Of a stretch of 64,000 nucleotides of DNA, positions 48,728 to 57,576 are shown piece after piece. The notes beneath the pieces were generated by a model. The model searched no databases, had not been told where the DNA came from, and saw nothing but the letters and a program-made list of their open reading frames with translations. Positions within the stretch are counted from its first letter, which is position 1. Each line of letters begins with the position of its first letter. The translations under genes and the position numbers were made by a program. Source of the DNA: Pseudorhodobacter antarcticus (lineage in GTDB: Bacteria > Pseudomonadota > Alphaproteobacteria > Rhodobacterales > Rhodobacteraceae); NCBI GenBank assembly GCA_945862435.1, contig CAMAXX010000001.1:1-64000 (forward strand), written 5' to 3'.

Positions 48728-49033
48728 ATGTCCACTCAATTGAAGACCTTCGCCGTTGCTGGCGCTTTTGCCTCCGCTTTGGCTGGTATTGCAGTTCCAG
48801 CCGCTGCACAGGACACTGAAAAATGCTTTGGCGTCTCTTTGGCAGGAAAGAATGATTGCGCCGCTGGCGAAGGCACCACCTGCGCTGGCACCTCGAAGGC
48901 TGATTATCAGGGCAATGCTTGGACACTGGTTCCAAAAGGCACTTGCGTGACCATGGAACTGCCCGCAGCCGCTGATGGTTCGGCACGCACCGGCAGCCTA
49001 AGCGCGCTTGACCGCGATATGGTCAAGATTTAA
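48728..49033 (+). CDS. bufA1: Bufferin-type RiPP precursor (DUF2282, BufA1-like)
   Basis: 101 residues. The signal peptide ends near PAAAQ (residue 28); the mature part has four Cys (33, 44, 52, 73) in the context [14 protein letters not shown] and TTCAGTS...PKGTC, which matches the DUF2282 family. In recently characterised bufferins, Cys residues of such exported precursors are converted by an MNIO enzyme to thiooxazole-type heterocycles that bind copper in the periplasm. AGGAA precedes the ATG at a good distance. It is the first gene of a four-gene unit and is followed by a hairpin that would favour more precursor than enzyme. The mature heterocycles cannot be seen from sequence. Confidence 0.88.
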   Translation: MSTQLKTFAVAGAFASALAGIAVPAAAQDTEKCFGVSLAGKNDCAAGEGTTCAGTSKADYQGNAWTLVPKGTCVTMELPAAADGSARTGSLSALDRDMVKI

Positions 49034-49039
49034 TCACCG

Positions 49040-49078
49040 GCCCCTGCCATCGGGTTTGCCTTGGCAGGGGCAGTTTTT
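49040..49078 (+). terminator. Hairpin/attenuator between bufA1 and bufB
   Basis: GCCCCTGCCA pairs perfectly with TGGCAGGGGC, then AGTTTTT. It ends 12 bp before the bufB start, so partial read-through would set a high precursor-to-enzyme ratio. Confidence 0.8.
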
Positions 49079-49089
49079 CGGGGAAATTC

Positions 49090-49971
49090 ATGGATAGTTC
49101 ACTGATTCATCCCAGCCTGCCTGCCGCTGCTGGGGTTGGGTATAAACCGCAGCATTTTGCAGATATTCGCCGCAACGCAGCCCCAATCGCGTGGCTGGAA
49201 ATTCACGCCGAAAATTATATGGGCGATGGCGGGCGGCCTTTGGCGCAACTGCGCGCCTTGGCGCAGGATTTCGCCATTTCGGTACATGGCGTTGGCCTTT
49301 CCATCGGTGGCGATGCGCCGCTGGACAGTGACCATTTGGCACGCCTGAAAACGCTTTGCGATTGGCTTCAGCCCGCCAGTTTTTCCGAACACCTCGCATG
49401 GTCAACCCATGACGGCGCGTTCCTAAACGATCTGTTGCCCCTGCCCTATACCCAAGCCACACTTGCCCGCGTGTGCGAGCATATCGACCATCTGCAAACC
49501 AGCCTTGGCCGTCAGATGTTGCTGGAAAACCCATCCTCTTATCTGGCCTTTGCTGAAACCACCCTGACAGAGGCGGACTTTTTAGCACAAATTGTTCGGC
49601 GCACGGGCTGCGGCTTGCTGCTGGATGTCAACAATGTCTACATATCGTCAGTGAATCAAGCCACTGATCCTTATGACTATTTGCATAGTTTTCCCCTGCA
49701 TGCCGTTGGTGAAATTCACCTTGGCGGGCACGAGGCTGACGCGGGCGACCATGGCGCGCCATTGCTGATTGACAGCCATTCGCGCGCTGTCGCAGATGCG
49801 GTCTGGAAGTTGTACACGCACACCATTCATCTAGCAGGGGCAAAGCCGACGTTAATCGAATGGGACAATGACGTGCCAGATTGGCCCGTCTTGCAAAGCG
49901 AGGCCACGTTGGTCGAGCAAATTCTGGCCGCCGCACGCGCGGAGCAATCTGCCAAAGGCGCGGCAGCATGA
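49090..49971 (+). CDS. bufB: MNIO-family (DUF692) RiPP-modifying oxidase, BufB-like
   Basis: 293 residues, a TIM-barrel iron enzyme of the multinuclear non-heme iron-dependent oxidative family (as MbnB of methanobactin). Candidate iron ligands are in EIHAENYM (about 38-44), SVHGVGLS (His66), EHLAWS (His101), LLENPSS (Glu146), LLLDVNN (Asp179), IHLGGHE (His210, His214) and DSH (228-230). It should modify Cys of the BufA1 precursor before export. GGGGA precedes the ATG; its stop overlaps bufC (ATGA). Confidence 0.92.
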   Translation: MDSSLIHPSLPAAAGVGYKPQHFADIRRNAAPIAWLEIHAENYMGDGGRPLAQLRALAQDFAISVHGVGLSIGGDAPLDSDHLARLKTLCDWLQPASFSEHLAWSTHDGAFLNDLLPLPYTQATLARVCEHIDHLQTSLGRQMLLENPSSYLAFAETTLTEADFLAQIVRRTGCGLLLDVNNVYISSVNQATDPYDYLHSFPLHAVGEIHLGGHEADAGDHGAPLLIDSHSRAVADAVWKLYTHTIHLAGAKPTLIEWDNDVPDWPVLQSEATLVEQILAAARAEQSAKGAAA

Positions 49972-50708
49972 ACAGCGCGCAATTCGTAGCAGCACTGCTG
50001 GATCCAGCGGCGCCCCTTCCGCAGGGGCTGATCGACCCGCAGGGCCGCGCCGCGCCGCGACGATTTGATGTATATCGCAATAATGTCACGCTGGGCCTGA
50101 TCCGTGTGCTAGAGGCGGGCTTTCCTGCAACGCGTGCCTTGGTTGGGGATGCGTTTTTCGCCGCAATGGCGGGCGAATATGCCCGCGCCTGTCCGCCGCA
50201 AACCCGTATCATGATGCTGTATGGCGATGATTTTGCCGATTTTATTGCACAGTTTCCACCCGCAGCAACACTGGGCTATCTGCCTGATGTTGCACGGCTA
50301 GAGCAGGCCATCCGCCGCAGCTATCACGCCGCCGATGCCCGTAGTATTGACCCTTTGGTATTTACCACATTTACCGAGGCAGATTTGCAAACCCTGCATC
50401 TGCGCTTTGCGCCAGCGGTGCAGATCGTTGCATCACCATGGCCAATTTTTGGTATTTGGGCCGCCAATATGCGCGGTGCGGCCGCGCCGCAAATGGCCGC
50501 CGAGGCGGTTATGGTCATGCGCCCTGACTTCGATCCCATGCCCAGTTTGCTGCCGCAGCACAGTCTGGAAACAGTGCAGGCGTTCATCGCAGGCGCAGAG
50601 TTGGGCGCAGCCCTGAACCTTGCAACAGGGCCATTTGATTTGGGCGGATTGCTAAAATTGCTGCTGACTGGCGGCGCGATTGTGGGGATAGATCAGGATG
50701 ATCGTTGA
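49968..50708 (+). CDS. bufC: DUF2063 partner protein (BufC/HvfC-like)
   Basis: 246 residues from ATG 49968, overlapping the bufB stop by 4 bp; the longer open frame upstream lies inside bufB. The N-terminal DUF2063 domain ([25 protein letters not shown]) binds the precursor or its leader and pairs with the MNIO enzyme in known systems. Its 3' end overlaps the DoxX gene by 11 bp, so all three are translationally coupled. Confidence 0.9.
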   Translation: MNSAQFVAALLDPAAPLPQGLIDPQGRAAPRRFDVYRNNVTLGLIRVLEAGFPATRALVGDAFFAAMAGEYARACPPQTRIMMLYGDDFADFIAQFPPAATLGYLPDVARLEQAIRRSYHAADARSIDPLVFTTFTEADLQTLHLRFAPAVQIVASPWPIFGIWAANMRGAAAPQMAAEAVMVMRPDFDPMPSLLPQHSLETVQAFIAGAELGAALNLATGPFDLGGLLKLLLTGGAIVGIDQDDR

Positions 50709-51222
50709 CGTTTATCTGAAAGGCATAGCGTGGCTGGATCGGCAAGCGGGCCTCTTGCCCCTAGCGACCCGATTGGTTTTTGCAGGCGTTCTCGCGGGGT
50801 ATTTTTTGGCCTCGGCAGGCACCAAGCTTGACAGCTTTCCATTTGGTCTGTCGCTTGGAGCCTATGCACAAATCTACCCGCGTGCGTTCGAAGCGGTGGA
50901 ATATGACGCAAGCGCGATGGCGCTTTGGCATAAAATTGTTGTTATTTCAGGAACATACGCGGAATATATCTTGCCCATTGCCATCGTTATTGGCTTGTTT
51001 ACCAGACTGGCTGCGCTGGGGATGATCGGCTTTGTGCTGGTGCAAACTGCAACCGACATTTGGGGGCACAAGGTAGGGGTGGACACCATCGGTGTATGGT
51101 TTGACCGCGATCCTGCCGCATTGATAGCAGACCAGCGGGCGCTTTGGCTGGTGCTTTTGTTGGTGCTGGTCTTTCGCGGGGCTGGGGCGCTTTCGATTGA
51201 CCGCCTACTTGCGCGGCGCTAG
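50698..51222 (+). CDS. DoxX-family membrane protein of the bufferin operon
   Basis: 174 residues with four to five hydrophobic helices and the DoxX pattern (RLVFAGVLAGYFLASAGTKL; YAEYILPIAIVIGLFTRLAAL). DoxX proteins often accompany bufferin-type genes; the role may be redox or quinone-linked, but it is not established. Its last 18 bp overlap the tail of the convergent diguanylate cyclase gene. Confidence 0.85.
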   Translation: MIVDVYLKGIAWLDRQAGLLPLATRLVFAGVLAGYFLASAGTKLDSFPFGLSLGAYAQIYPRAFEAVEYDASAMALWHKIVVISGTYAEYILPIAIVIGLFTRLAALGMIGFVLVQTATDIWGHKVGVDTIGVWFDRDPAALIADQRALWLVLLLVLVFRGAGALSIDRLLARR

Positions 51223-52191
51223 ATGCGCACGCCCGCGCCCTGCCCGTTTGGCGGCATACAGCGCTGCATCTGCATCGACGGCCATTTTCTCTAAATCCAA
51301 GTGACCATAGTCGGTTGTTGCAACCATACCGATTGACGCGGAAATGCAGCATTCCTGACCTTCAAATTCCATCGGTTTTGATATGGCTGCAATCAGACGG
51401 TGCGCAATGGCGCGCAACTGTTTCAGATCGGTCATATAGGGCATAACCATCACAAATTCGTCGCCGCCCACGCGGGCGACTGTGTCGGTCGCGCGGGTTT
51501 CGCGGCGCAAAATGCGCGCCACTTCGCGCAGCACATGATCGCCCGCCGCATGGCCGAAGCGATCATTGACAGCCTTAAAGTAATCCAAATCTAGATGCAT
51601 CAGGCCGAAAGACGCCTCTTGATCCAGCATCACGCCCAGCATCATATCCAGCGCGCGGCGGTTGCGCAGCCCCGTCAATGGGTCTGTCAGCGCCGCCTCT
51701 TCAGCCTGCATCTTCTCGCCGTTCAGACGCGCGTTTAGACTGCGAAGTTCTCCCATAACGGCGGCCTTCGCCTCGACCAGATACAGCAGTTCGATGGTCA
51801 GATCAGTAGCTGCAAAATGCGCCGCCGAAAGACTATATCGGCGCACAGCCTCGATCACGCCAATGCCAAAAGACAGGTTGATAAGCATCGCGCCGTCCCC
51901 GACGGGCATGGCCAATCCGCGCAAATGTACATCGGGCTGCGCGCGCAATCCCAGATGCAGTTGAATACCCGCCTGCGCGCGCAAATCTGCAATCGTTTCT
52001 ATCCCCGCAGGGCGGCGAAAGGCCAACACTTCGAACAGGCTGCGGCCAAGCGGACTGGGCCGGCCCAGAACACGGCGCAAAGACGGGCCAAGCGCACGGA
52101 TGCGCCCTGTGTCGTCCACCGCCATATACATGGGCATAAAGCGGCCCATGGCGGCGATGGGAAGCGTGGAAATAGGGGTTAAAATGCCCAT
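51205..52191 (-). CDS. Diguanylate cyclase with HNOBA/PAS-like sensor domain
   Basis: 328 residues. A sensor domain of about 110 residues (PAS/HNOBA-like), a helical linker (IELLYLVEAKAAVMGELRS) and a GGDEF domain with GGDEF at 242-246 and the inhibitory-site RATD at 233-236. It would make cyclic di-GMP. It starts 8 bp after the stop of the H-NOX-like gene on the same strand, so the two act together, as in known H-NOX/cyclase pairs. It overlaps the DoxX gene tail to tail. Confidence 0.88.
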   Translation of the reverse strand: MGILTPISTLPIAAMGRFMPMYMAVDDTGRIRALGPSLRRVLGRPSPLGRSLFEVLAFRRPAGIETIADLRAQAGIQLHLGLRAQPDVHLRGLAMPVGDGAMLINLSFGIGVIEAVRRYSLSAAHFAATDLTIELLYLVEAKAAVMGELRSLNARLNGEKMQAEEAALTDPLTGLRNRRALDMMLGVMLDQEASFGLMHLDLDYFKAVNDRFGHAAGDHVLREVARILRRETRATDTVARVGGDEFVMVMPYMTDLKQLRAIAHRLIAAISKPMEFEGQECCISASIGMVATTDYGHLDLEKMAVDADAALYAAKRAGRGRAHLAPRK

Positions 52192-52199
52192 TGCGCGCC

Positions 52200-52787
52200 C
52201 TAGATCAACGCGGACAAATCAAAGGCGCGGCCGTTTGAGTGGCGATAGTCCAGCAAATGCACGGCAACCACCTCTTCCCCGCTGGGCAAGGTCTGATCAA
52301 AATCAATCAGCGCCAGCATCCCATAATCATCCGCCATCGCGCGCAAAAGGCCTACGACGATATGGCCAATGCCTGTGATTGGCATCTGGCAATACAGCCG
52401 AAACACGCCGCCGTCCTGATCCACGAGGCGCAGACGCGGCAATTCTAATTCGGGCAGCGCCAAACGGCCCCTTTCTGGCAGATCATCCAACGAGTGCAGG
52501 AATTCAACAAAGTCCACCCCGCCAAAGCGCAGCAGGCGGCGCAATCGTTCCAAATTAGGGTGCGAGACAAGATAGGTGCCGACATCTTCCAAAATCGTCT
52601 CGCGCGGGCGGCGCAGCACCAAGGCTGCTGCGCTGACCACGCGGTCGGCCAAGGCTGGATCGTATTGCAGCATGGATTCGAACCGATCAAACCCCAGCCC
52701 AGCCGCAAGGCCCACCTGTTCCCAGATGTCCGCGCCGTATGTGTCGCGCAAAAAACCCTCAAAGGCGCGGTTGATCAGGCCAAGCAT
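52200..52787 (-). CDS. H-NOX/HNOB-like protein without the canonical heme ligand
   Basis: 195 residues. The overall H-NOX pattern is clear (MLGLINRAFEGFLRDTYG at the start, GHIVVGLLRAMADDYG near the end). The proximal-His motif LDxLH is LDDLP (Pro104) and YxSxR is YCQMP (132-136). The usual heme ligand and propionate clamp are therefore missing, although His98 (FLHSL) is nearby. It may sense something other than NO or bind cofactor differently. It is cotranscribed with the GGDEF gene. Confidence 0.8.
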   Translation of the reverse strand: MLGLINRAFEGFLRDTYGADIWEQVGLAAGLGFDRFESMLQYDPALADRVVSAAALVLRRPRETILEDVGTYLVSHPNLERLRRLLRFGGVDFVEFLHSLDDLPERGRLALPELELPRLRLVDQDGGVFRLYCQMPITGIGHIVVGLLRAMADDYGMLALIDFDQTLPSGEEVVAVHLLDYRHSNGRAFDLSALI

Positions 52788-52949
52788 GGCAAGTGGTTCC
52801 TATCCAAAAGGCGTAGATCAAAGCCTATGCGGCAGGGCTTAACAAAGCGCTGCAATCCGCCACGCTGCAAGGGAAATAACCGCCCAAATTCCAGACTTTT
52901 TGCACCGCTTTTGCCAAAAATGCCGTCTAATTGCGCGGGCGATTTGGGA

Positions 52950-54683
52950 CTATGGCAGTAAAATCAGCCCGCCCGCGCCCAGAGGCACCTGCATAATTGG
53001 CGCGGGTATAAGCGCGGGCAGTGCAGATTGCCAAGCGCGCAAAGCTGCAATCGCCTCATCACCAAAGGGGAAATTAGGTATTCCAATCGTATCGCTCTGC
53101 GCCCAATACCCCACAGACGCGTCTTGGTTCAGCCCATAAAGTTGCAAATCGCCGTCCGTCCCGATTAGGGCGATCATCCCTTCGTCGCCCTGCACATCGG
53201 GTAGGAAATCGGCCACGATCATGACGCAAGATTTGGCCAAATCGCCAGATGGGCGCGCACAGGCATTTCTGACCTCGGCCAAGGAATAATCGTTCATTCC
53301 TTGCAGCAAGATGGCTTGATCGGCGCCCGCACTGGGCGGTTGCAGCGGCAAAACCGCCACCACTTCGGCCCGAAGCGCGGCCAGATCTGGTGTGGCGGTT
53401 TCGGTCGTATCATAAGGGTTGGCAAGGCGCGCAGCCAGCGCCTCGCCCCCTGCCACTTTTGAGCGTGTGGTCAAATCATCCAGCGCCGCCTTGCCCGCAA
53501 TGCCCCAATTTTCAAAGGCCAAAACATCCATCTTTTCGGGCGGGGTGCGGCCATCTTCAATGCGCGACATTTGGCTGGCGGTTGAAATGCGTTCAGCGTT
53601 TAGAACCGGGGTCAGCGTCAAGGTAGCCAGCAAGGTCAGCGCCAGCGCCATGGTAACATTGGCTCGGCGAATACGCGCCATCCAACCCTCGCGCACTGCC
53701 CCCGCAGCATAGACCAGCCCATACCCAAGGCTAACCGCCGACCCGAGCGCCGCATAAATGCGCGGCGGCGTCCAGCCGTATTGCATCACGCGCTGCGCCA
53801 AGGCAACCACCGCCAAAGCACCCAGCACCAGCATCAAAACTGACATCACCCGCGCCGAAAGGGCCAGCAGAGTGCTGCGCGATGCAGCCTCGCCCCGCGC
53901 ATCGACAACGGCGGTCACCATAGTCGCGGCCACGGCAGAAATCGCCATCAGGGTCATGCCCGCCGACAATGCGCCAAACAGCGATGATAGGCCGCGAAAT
54001 GGTAGGGCGATCAGGAACAGCGCGACAACAACCACGATTAGGGGCAACAAAGGGCGCAGCAGCATCAAGGCCAAACTGGCCCCAGCAGCGCCCATGCTTT
54101 CGGCGGCCACTGCCATGCCAAACCCGCCTGCCGCCCCCGTAATTAGATAGGCAGCTGGGCCGATTTCCCAGATTAAATCCAAGAACCCAAGGCCAACCAA
54201 CGACAGCAGCAGATCAGACAGAAATATCAGCAGCCAAACCGTGGCCACCAGCAAAAGACCCACGCTATAGCGCAGCACAATATCCCACGCCTGTTCAAAC
54301 AGCGTGGCATAATCGCGCCAGTTCCCCTGCGTCTGGGCGATAAAGAACGGCAGCGGCAGGCAGCACAAGATCAACGCCGCAAAGACTGGAAAGACCGAGC
54401 CGATAAAGGCTTCCTGCGTGTCAAACCGCAGCGAAGCTAAAAGGATGAGCAGCGCCACGACAACCGCTTGGGAAAGGGCGTAAATGGCCGCGCGTCGCAG
54501 GGTCATGCGAGGTGAAATCGCCAAAAGTGCGCCAAAGAATACACCCGTGGCGACCACGCCAACCATCAGCGCGCTGCCGACCAAAACCTCGGCCAGCCCG
54601 ATTTGTACCCACAGATACAGCGCCAGCGCCGCCAGCGCGCCCATCCCCGTCATCATCGCGCGTGATTTGTGTGTGCTGTCCAT
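52950..54683 (-). CDS. DUF4153 membrane protein
   Basis: 577 residues from ATG 54683, preceded by AAGGGGG; ATG 54704 is in frame but without a ribosome site. About ten hydrophobic helices occupy the first 380 residues, followed by a soluble C-terminal part of about 190 residues. The arrangement resembles DUF4153 proteins of Rhodobacteraceae, whose function is unknown. Confidence 0.7.
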   Translation of the reverse strand: MDSTHKSRAMMTGMGALAALALYLWVQIGLAEVLVGSALMVGVVATGVFFGALLAISPRMTLRRAAIYALSQAVVVALLILLASLRFDTQEAFIGSVFPVFAALILCCLPLPFFIAQTQGNWRDYATLFEQAWDIVLRYSVGLLLVATVWLLIFLSDLLLSLVGLGFLDLIWEIGPAAYLITGAAGGFGMAVAAESMGAAGASLALMLLRPLLPLIVVVVALFLIALPFRGLSSLFGALSAGMTLMAISAVAATMVTAVVDARGEAASRSTLLALSARVMSVLMLVLGALAVVALAQRVMQYGWTPPRIYAALGSAVSLGYGLVYAAGAVREGWMARIRRANVTMALALTLLATLTLTPVLNAERISTASQMSRIEDGRTPPEKMDVLAFENWGIAGKAALDDLTTRSKVAGGEALAARLANPYDTTETATPDLAALRAEVVAVLPLQPPSAGADQAILLQGMNDYSLAEVRNACARPSGDLAKSCVMIVADFLPDVQGDEGMIALIGTDGDLQLYGLNQDASVGYWAQSDTIGIPNFPFGDEAIAALRAWQSALPALIPAPIMQVPLGAGGLILLP

Positions 54684-54730
54684 GCCGCCCCCTTGGTTAA
54701 GCATAGGCTACAGCGCCTTTGTGTAAATGG

Positions 54731-56311
54731 CTAGAAATCTGTCGGCGCGCCGCCCTCTTGTTTGCGTTTTTCCACAAAGCGGGCCAGTTCTTCGGCGTGA
54801 TCGCCGTTCATCGGGGCGGGTTCAAACTCGGCGATGATTTGTTTGTAAATGCGGTTCGCGCGTTCTGGGGTTTGGACCGCGCCGTCCTGTGCCCATGCCT
54901 CATAATTGCGCCAATCAGACACAAAAGGCTGATAGAACGCGGTTTGATAGCGGTCTTGCGTGTGCTGGCAGCCAAAGTAGTGGCCCCCCGCCCCCACCTC
55001 GGCAATGGCGTCCAGCGCGATGTCTTCATCTCGGGTGGCAAAGGTGACGGGTTCGAAATAGCGCTGGATCATTTGCAAAACTTCGCAGTCCATCACAAAC
55101 TTTTCAGGCGATGCGATCAGCCCGCCTTCCAGCCAGCCCGCCGCATGGTAGACCATATTGGTGCCAGACTGCACGGCAGCCCACAGGCTGTTCGAGGTTT
55201 CCCACATCGCCTGCCCATCGGGCACATTGGCTGCGCAAACGCCCGATGACCGCATCGGAATGCCGTAATGGCGCACCAACTGCCCCGTCATTTGCGTCGC
55301 GCGCATGTATTCAGGTGTGCCAAACGCAGGCGCGCCAGATTTCATATCTACGTTGCTGGTGAATGTGCCCAGCGCCACAGGACAGCCGGGGTTGATGTAT
55401 TGCAAAAGGGCAATCGCAGCCAGCCCTTCGGCCAGCGACAGGGTCACCGCGCCTGCCATGGTCACAGGCGCCATCGCACCTGCAAGTGTAAAGGGCGTGA
55501 CCACCACGGGTTGCCCGCGCCGCGCCATGCGCATCGCGCCGTCTAGCATGGGGTAGTCGTGTTTCAGGGGGGATACCGAATTGATATTGGTGAACATGCG
55601 CGGTTTTGCGGCAAACTCATCATGGCTTAGCCCGCCTGCAATGCGCACCATCTCCATCACATCTTCCACCCGCTCTGCCCCCAAAGAATAGGCGTGAACA
55701 AGTTTGTCCGACTGGGTTAACATTTCATGCAAGCAATCCAAATGCCGCACCGATGGGTGAATATCGATGGGTTCAACTGGGTAGCCGCCCAAGATATGAA
55801 TACAGTTAAAGTATTGCGAAAGCTTTACAAATTCGGAAAACGCTGTGAAATCGCCAGCGCGTTTGCCGCGCTCCATATCCCATGCGTTGGGGGGCGAGGA
55901 CACATTCACAAACAGCATATGATTGCCGCCCATTATCAGTTCACGCGCGGGATTACGCGGGGTCATTGTGAAGCTGGCTGGCGCATGCCCCAGCATTTCC
56001 ATGATGAAATCTTCGTCCATCCGCACGTTTTCGCCCGTAACCTTGCAGCCCGCTTTGCGCAGAATTTCCACCGCTTCGGGGTTTAAAAACTCAATCCCGA
56101 TATCGCGCAAAATCTTCATCGTGCCGCGGTGGATCGCTGCAATACCATCGCCATTCAGCGGTTCTGTTGGGCGATCTGTGTTGACAGGCACGCGCCATGG
56201 CATTTGATCAATCGCTGCACTGCCTGCCCGTGTTTTATGGCCTGCCCTCCCGCCAGAGCGGACACGCTCGCGCGGTTGGGTGGCGGTTTGTGCGTCAGGA
56301 TCGTGGCTCAT
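54731..56311 (-). CDS. MttB-family methyltransferase (non-pyrrolysine), second copy
   Basis: 526 residues from ATG 56311 (MSHDPDAQTATQPRERVRS). The full MttB TIM-barrel is open from end to end with no TAG codon, so pyrrolysine is absent, as in glycine-betaine-type MtgB relatives. It would move a methyl group from a quaternary amine to a corrinoid protein; no corrinoid protein or reductive activase is adjacent. It lies between a HAD phosphatase gene and the DUF4153 gene on the same strand and is diverged from the homologue at the left window edge. Confidence 0.9.
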   Translation of the reverse strand: MSHDPDAQTATQPRERVRSGGRAGHKTRAGSAAIDQMPWRVPVNTDRPTEPLNGDGIAAIHRGTMKILRDIGIEFLNPEAVEILRKAGCKVTGENVRMDEDFIMEMLGHAPASFTMTPRNPARELIMGGNHMLFVNVSSPPNAWDMERGKRAGDFTAFSEFVKLSQYFNCIHILGGYPVEPIDIHPSVRHLDCLHEMLTQSDKLVHAYSLGAERVEDVMEMVRIAGGLSHDEFAAKPRMFTNINSVSPLKHDYPMLDGAMRMARRGQPVVVTPFTLAGAMAPVTMAGAVTLSLAEGLAAIALLQYINPGCPVALGTFTSNVDMKSGAPAFGTPEYMRATQMTGQLVRHYGIPMRSSGVCAANVPDGQAMWETSNSLWAAVQSGTNMVYHAAGWLEGGLIASPEKFVMDCEVLQMIQRYFEPVTFATRDEDIALDAIAEVGAGGHYFGCQHTQDRYQTAFYQPFVSDWRNYEAWAQDGAVQTPERANRIYKQIIAEFEPAPMNGDHAEELARFVEKRKQEGGAPTDF

Positions 56312-56397
56312 ACTAGACTCCGAAGGATTTCGGACAAGATGGCGCAAAGCGCGGGCATGTGCGCGCCAAGCGGGCGACGAAAAATGTCGTTTTCACG

Positions 56398-57105
56398 CTA
56401 TCTTTCTGCAAGTCCGCTGGCGCGCTGTGCAAGCCAGCCCGCGATATGGCCGATATTGGGCAGAACCACATCGGCATGGGGGGCCAGATCAGCTTTTTCG
56501 GCCACGCCTGTCAGAACGCCAATTGCAAGCATACCCGCAGCCCGCGCGGCATGCAGATCGTGCAAGCTATCGCCGATCATCGCAATGTCTGCGGGTGGGG
56601 TCGCGATGGTTTTAGCAAAGGCCAAAAGCTGGCCAGGTGCAGGTTTGCCGCCCCAGCCCGAATCGCAGCCCGCAATAAAATCGAACATGTTAAGAACCCC
56701 TGCGCGGGTCAGATGCGCGCGTGCGGGGCCTTCGGTATCATTGGTCGCAAGGCCAAGACGCAACCCTTGTGCGCGCAATTCAGCCAATGTTTCGGGCAGA
56801 TCAACGGCGGGCTGCAACGGCGCGCGAAGCGCCTGTTCGTTCAACACATCAATCAGCGCGGCGGGGGTGAAATGTGGCAAAAACGGTTGGATAAGCGCGG
56901 CTATTTCGGGCGTTGTACAGCCAATGACAGGGCTGGATTTAGCAAAACGCCCCATGATTGGATCATAGCCAAGCACTTGCAAAAGATCAGAGTGGCGCGA
57001 TGCGTCGGGCGCGATTACCGGCAAAACCCCCATCACCCATGCGCCCCACGTCAGGGTAAAATCAAACAGCGTGCCATCTTTGTCGAAAATCAGGGCTTGC
57101 ACCAT
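56398..57105 (-). CDS. HAD-family phosphatase (phosphoglycolate phosphatase-like)
   Basis: 235 residues from ATG 57105 (MVQALIFDKDGTLFD): Asp8 is the nucleophile, GLATNDTEG is motif II, GGKPAPG carries the motif III Lys, and MIGDSLHDLHAA is motif IV. A cap domain sits between the first and second motifs. The substrate is unknown; Gph-like phosphoglycolate hydrolysis is possible. It is almost contiguous with the DUF3572 gene upstream. Confidence 0.88.
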   Translation of the reverse strand: MVQALIFDKDGTLFDFTLTWGAWVMGVLPVIAPDASRHSDLLQVLGYDPIMGRFAKSSPVIGCTTPEIAALIQPFLPHFTPAALIDVLNEQALRAPLQPAVDLPETLAELRAQGLRLGLATNDTEGPARAHLTRAGVLNMFDFIAGCDSGWGGKPAPGQLLAFAKTIATPPADIAMIGDSLHDLHAARAAGMLAIGVLTGVAEKADLAPHADVVLPNIGHIAGWLAQRASGLAER

Positions 57106-57106
57106 T

Positions 57107-57400
57107 TTATGTCCAATGCATGTACTGCGCACCGGGCAAACTGGCGCGCGCGGCCTGCACAGAGGTTAACGGATGGCTGTGATCTGCGCAGAACTCAATC
57201 ACGCGTTGATCATCTTCCATTAAGAAATCCAAAACAGCGCCTAAGAACAGCGGTTGCTTGGCAAGCTGCGCCAAATCTTGCGGAGAAGCCCCTGTATTAT
57301 TTAGAAAATTTCCTAAAAGATCATCGCGCCCCAAGACCCAAGACAGCGCCTCTAGCGCCATAACCTGCGCGGCATCTGCGCCGATTTTGATGTTATCCAC
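57107..57400 (-). CDS. DUF3572 small protein
   Basis: 97 residues from GTG 57400, preceded by AGGGAAA; the frame is open to another GTG at 57481, but family length (about 90-100) favours the shorter form. The pattern ALEALSWVLG-DDLLGNFL and FLGAVLDFLMEDDQRVIEFC is typical of DUF3572, found next to pleD in many alphaproteobacteria. Function unknown. It is divergent from the pleD-like gene. Confidence 0.75.
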   Translation of the reverse strand: MDNIKIGADAAQVMALEALSWVLGRDDLLGNFLNNTGASPQDLAQLAKQPLFLGAVLDFLMEDDQRVIEFCADHSHPLTSVQAARASLPGAQYMHWT

Positions 57401-57576
57401 AAAAGTTTCCCTGCATTTGCCCCCACAATTCGTCAAATTATTCGCATTTTGTTCCACATTCGGAAAGGATTTTTTAACCACTTAATGCGAAAAATGTGTA
57501 ACATTTGGGAACAGTCCCCAAGATGGTGTGGTGTACGGATGTTTAAACGTTATCGGCAAGGGTAAGTGGCTACTTC

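Noticed and set aside
54731..56311. Pyrrolysine-containing trimethylamine methyltransferase
   Set aside because: The frame is full length without any in-frame TAG.
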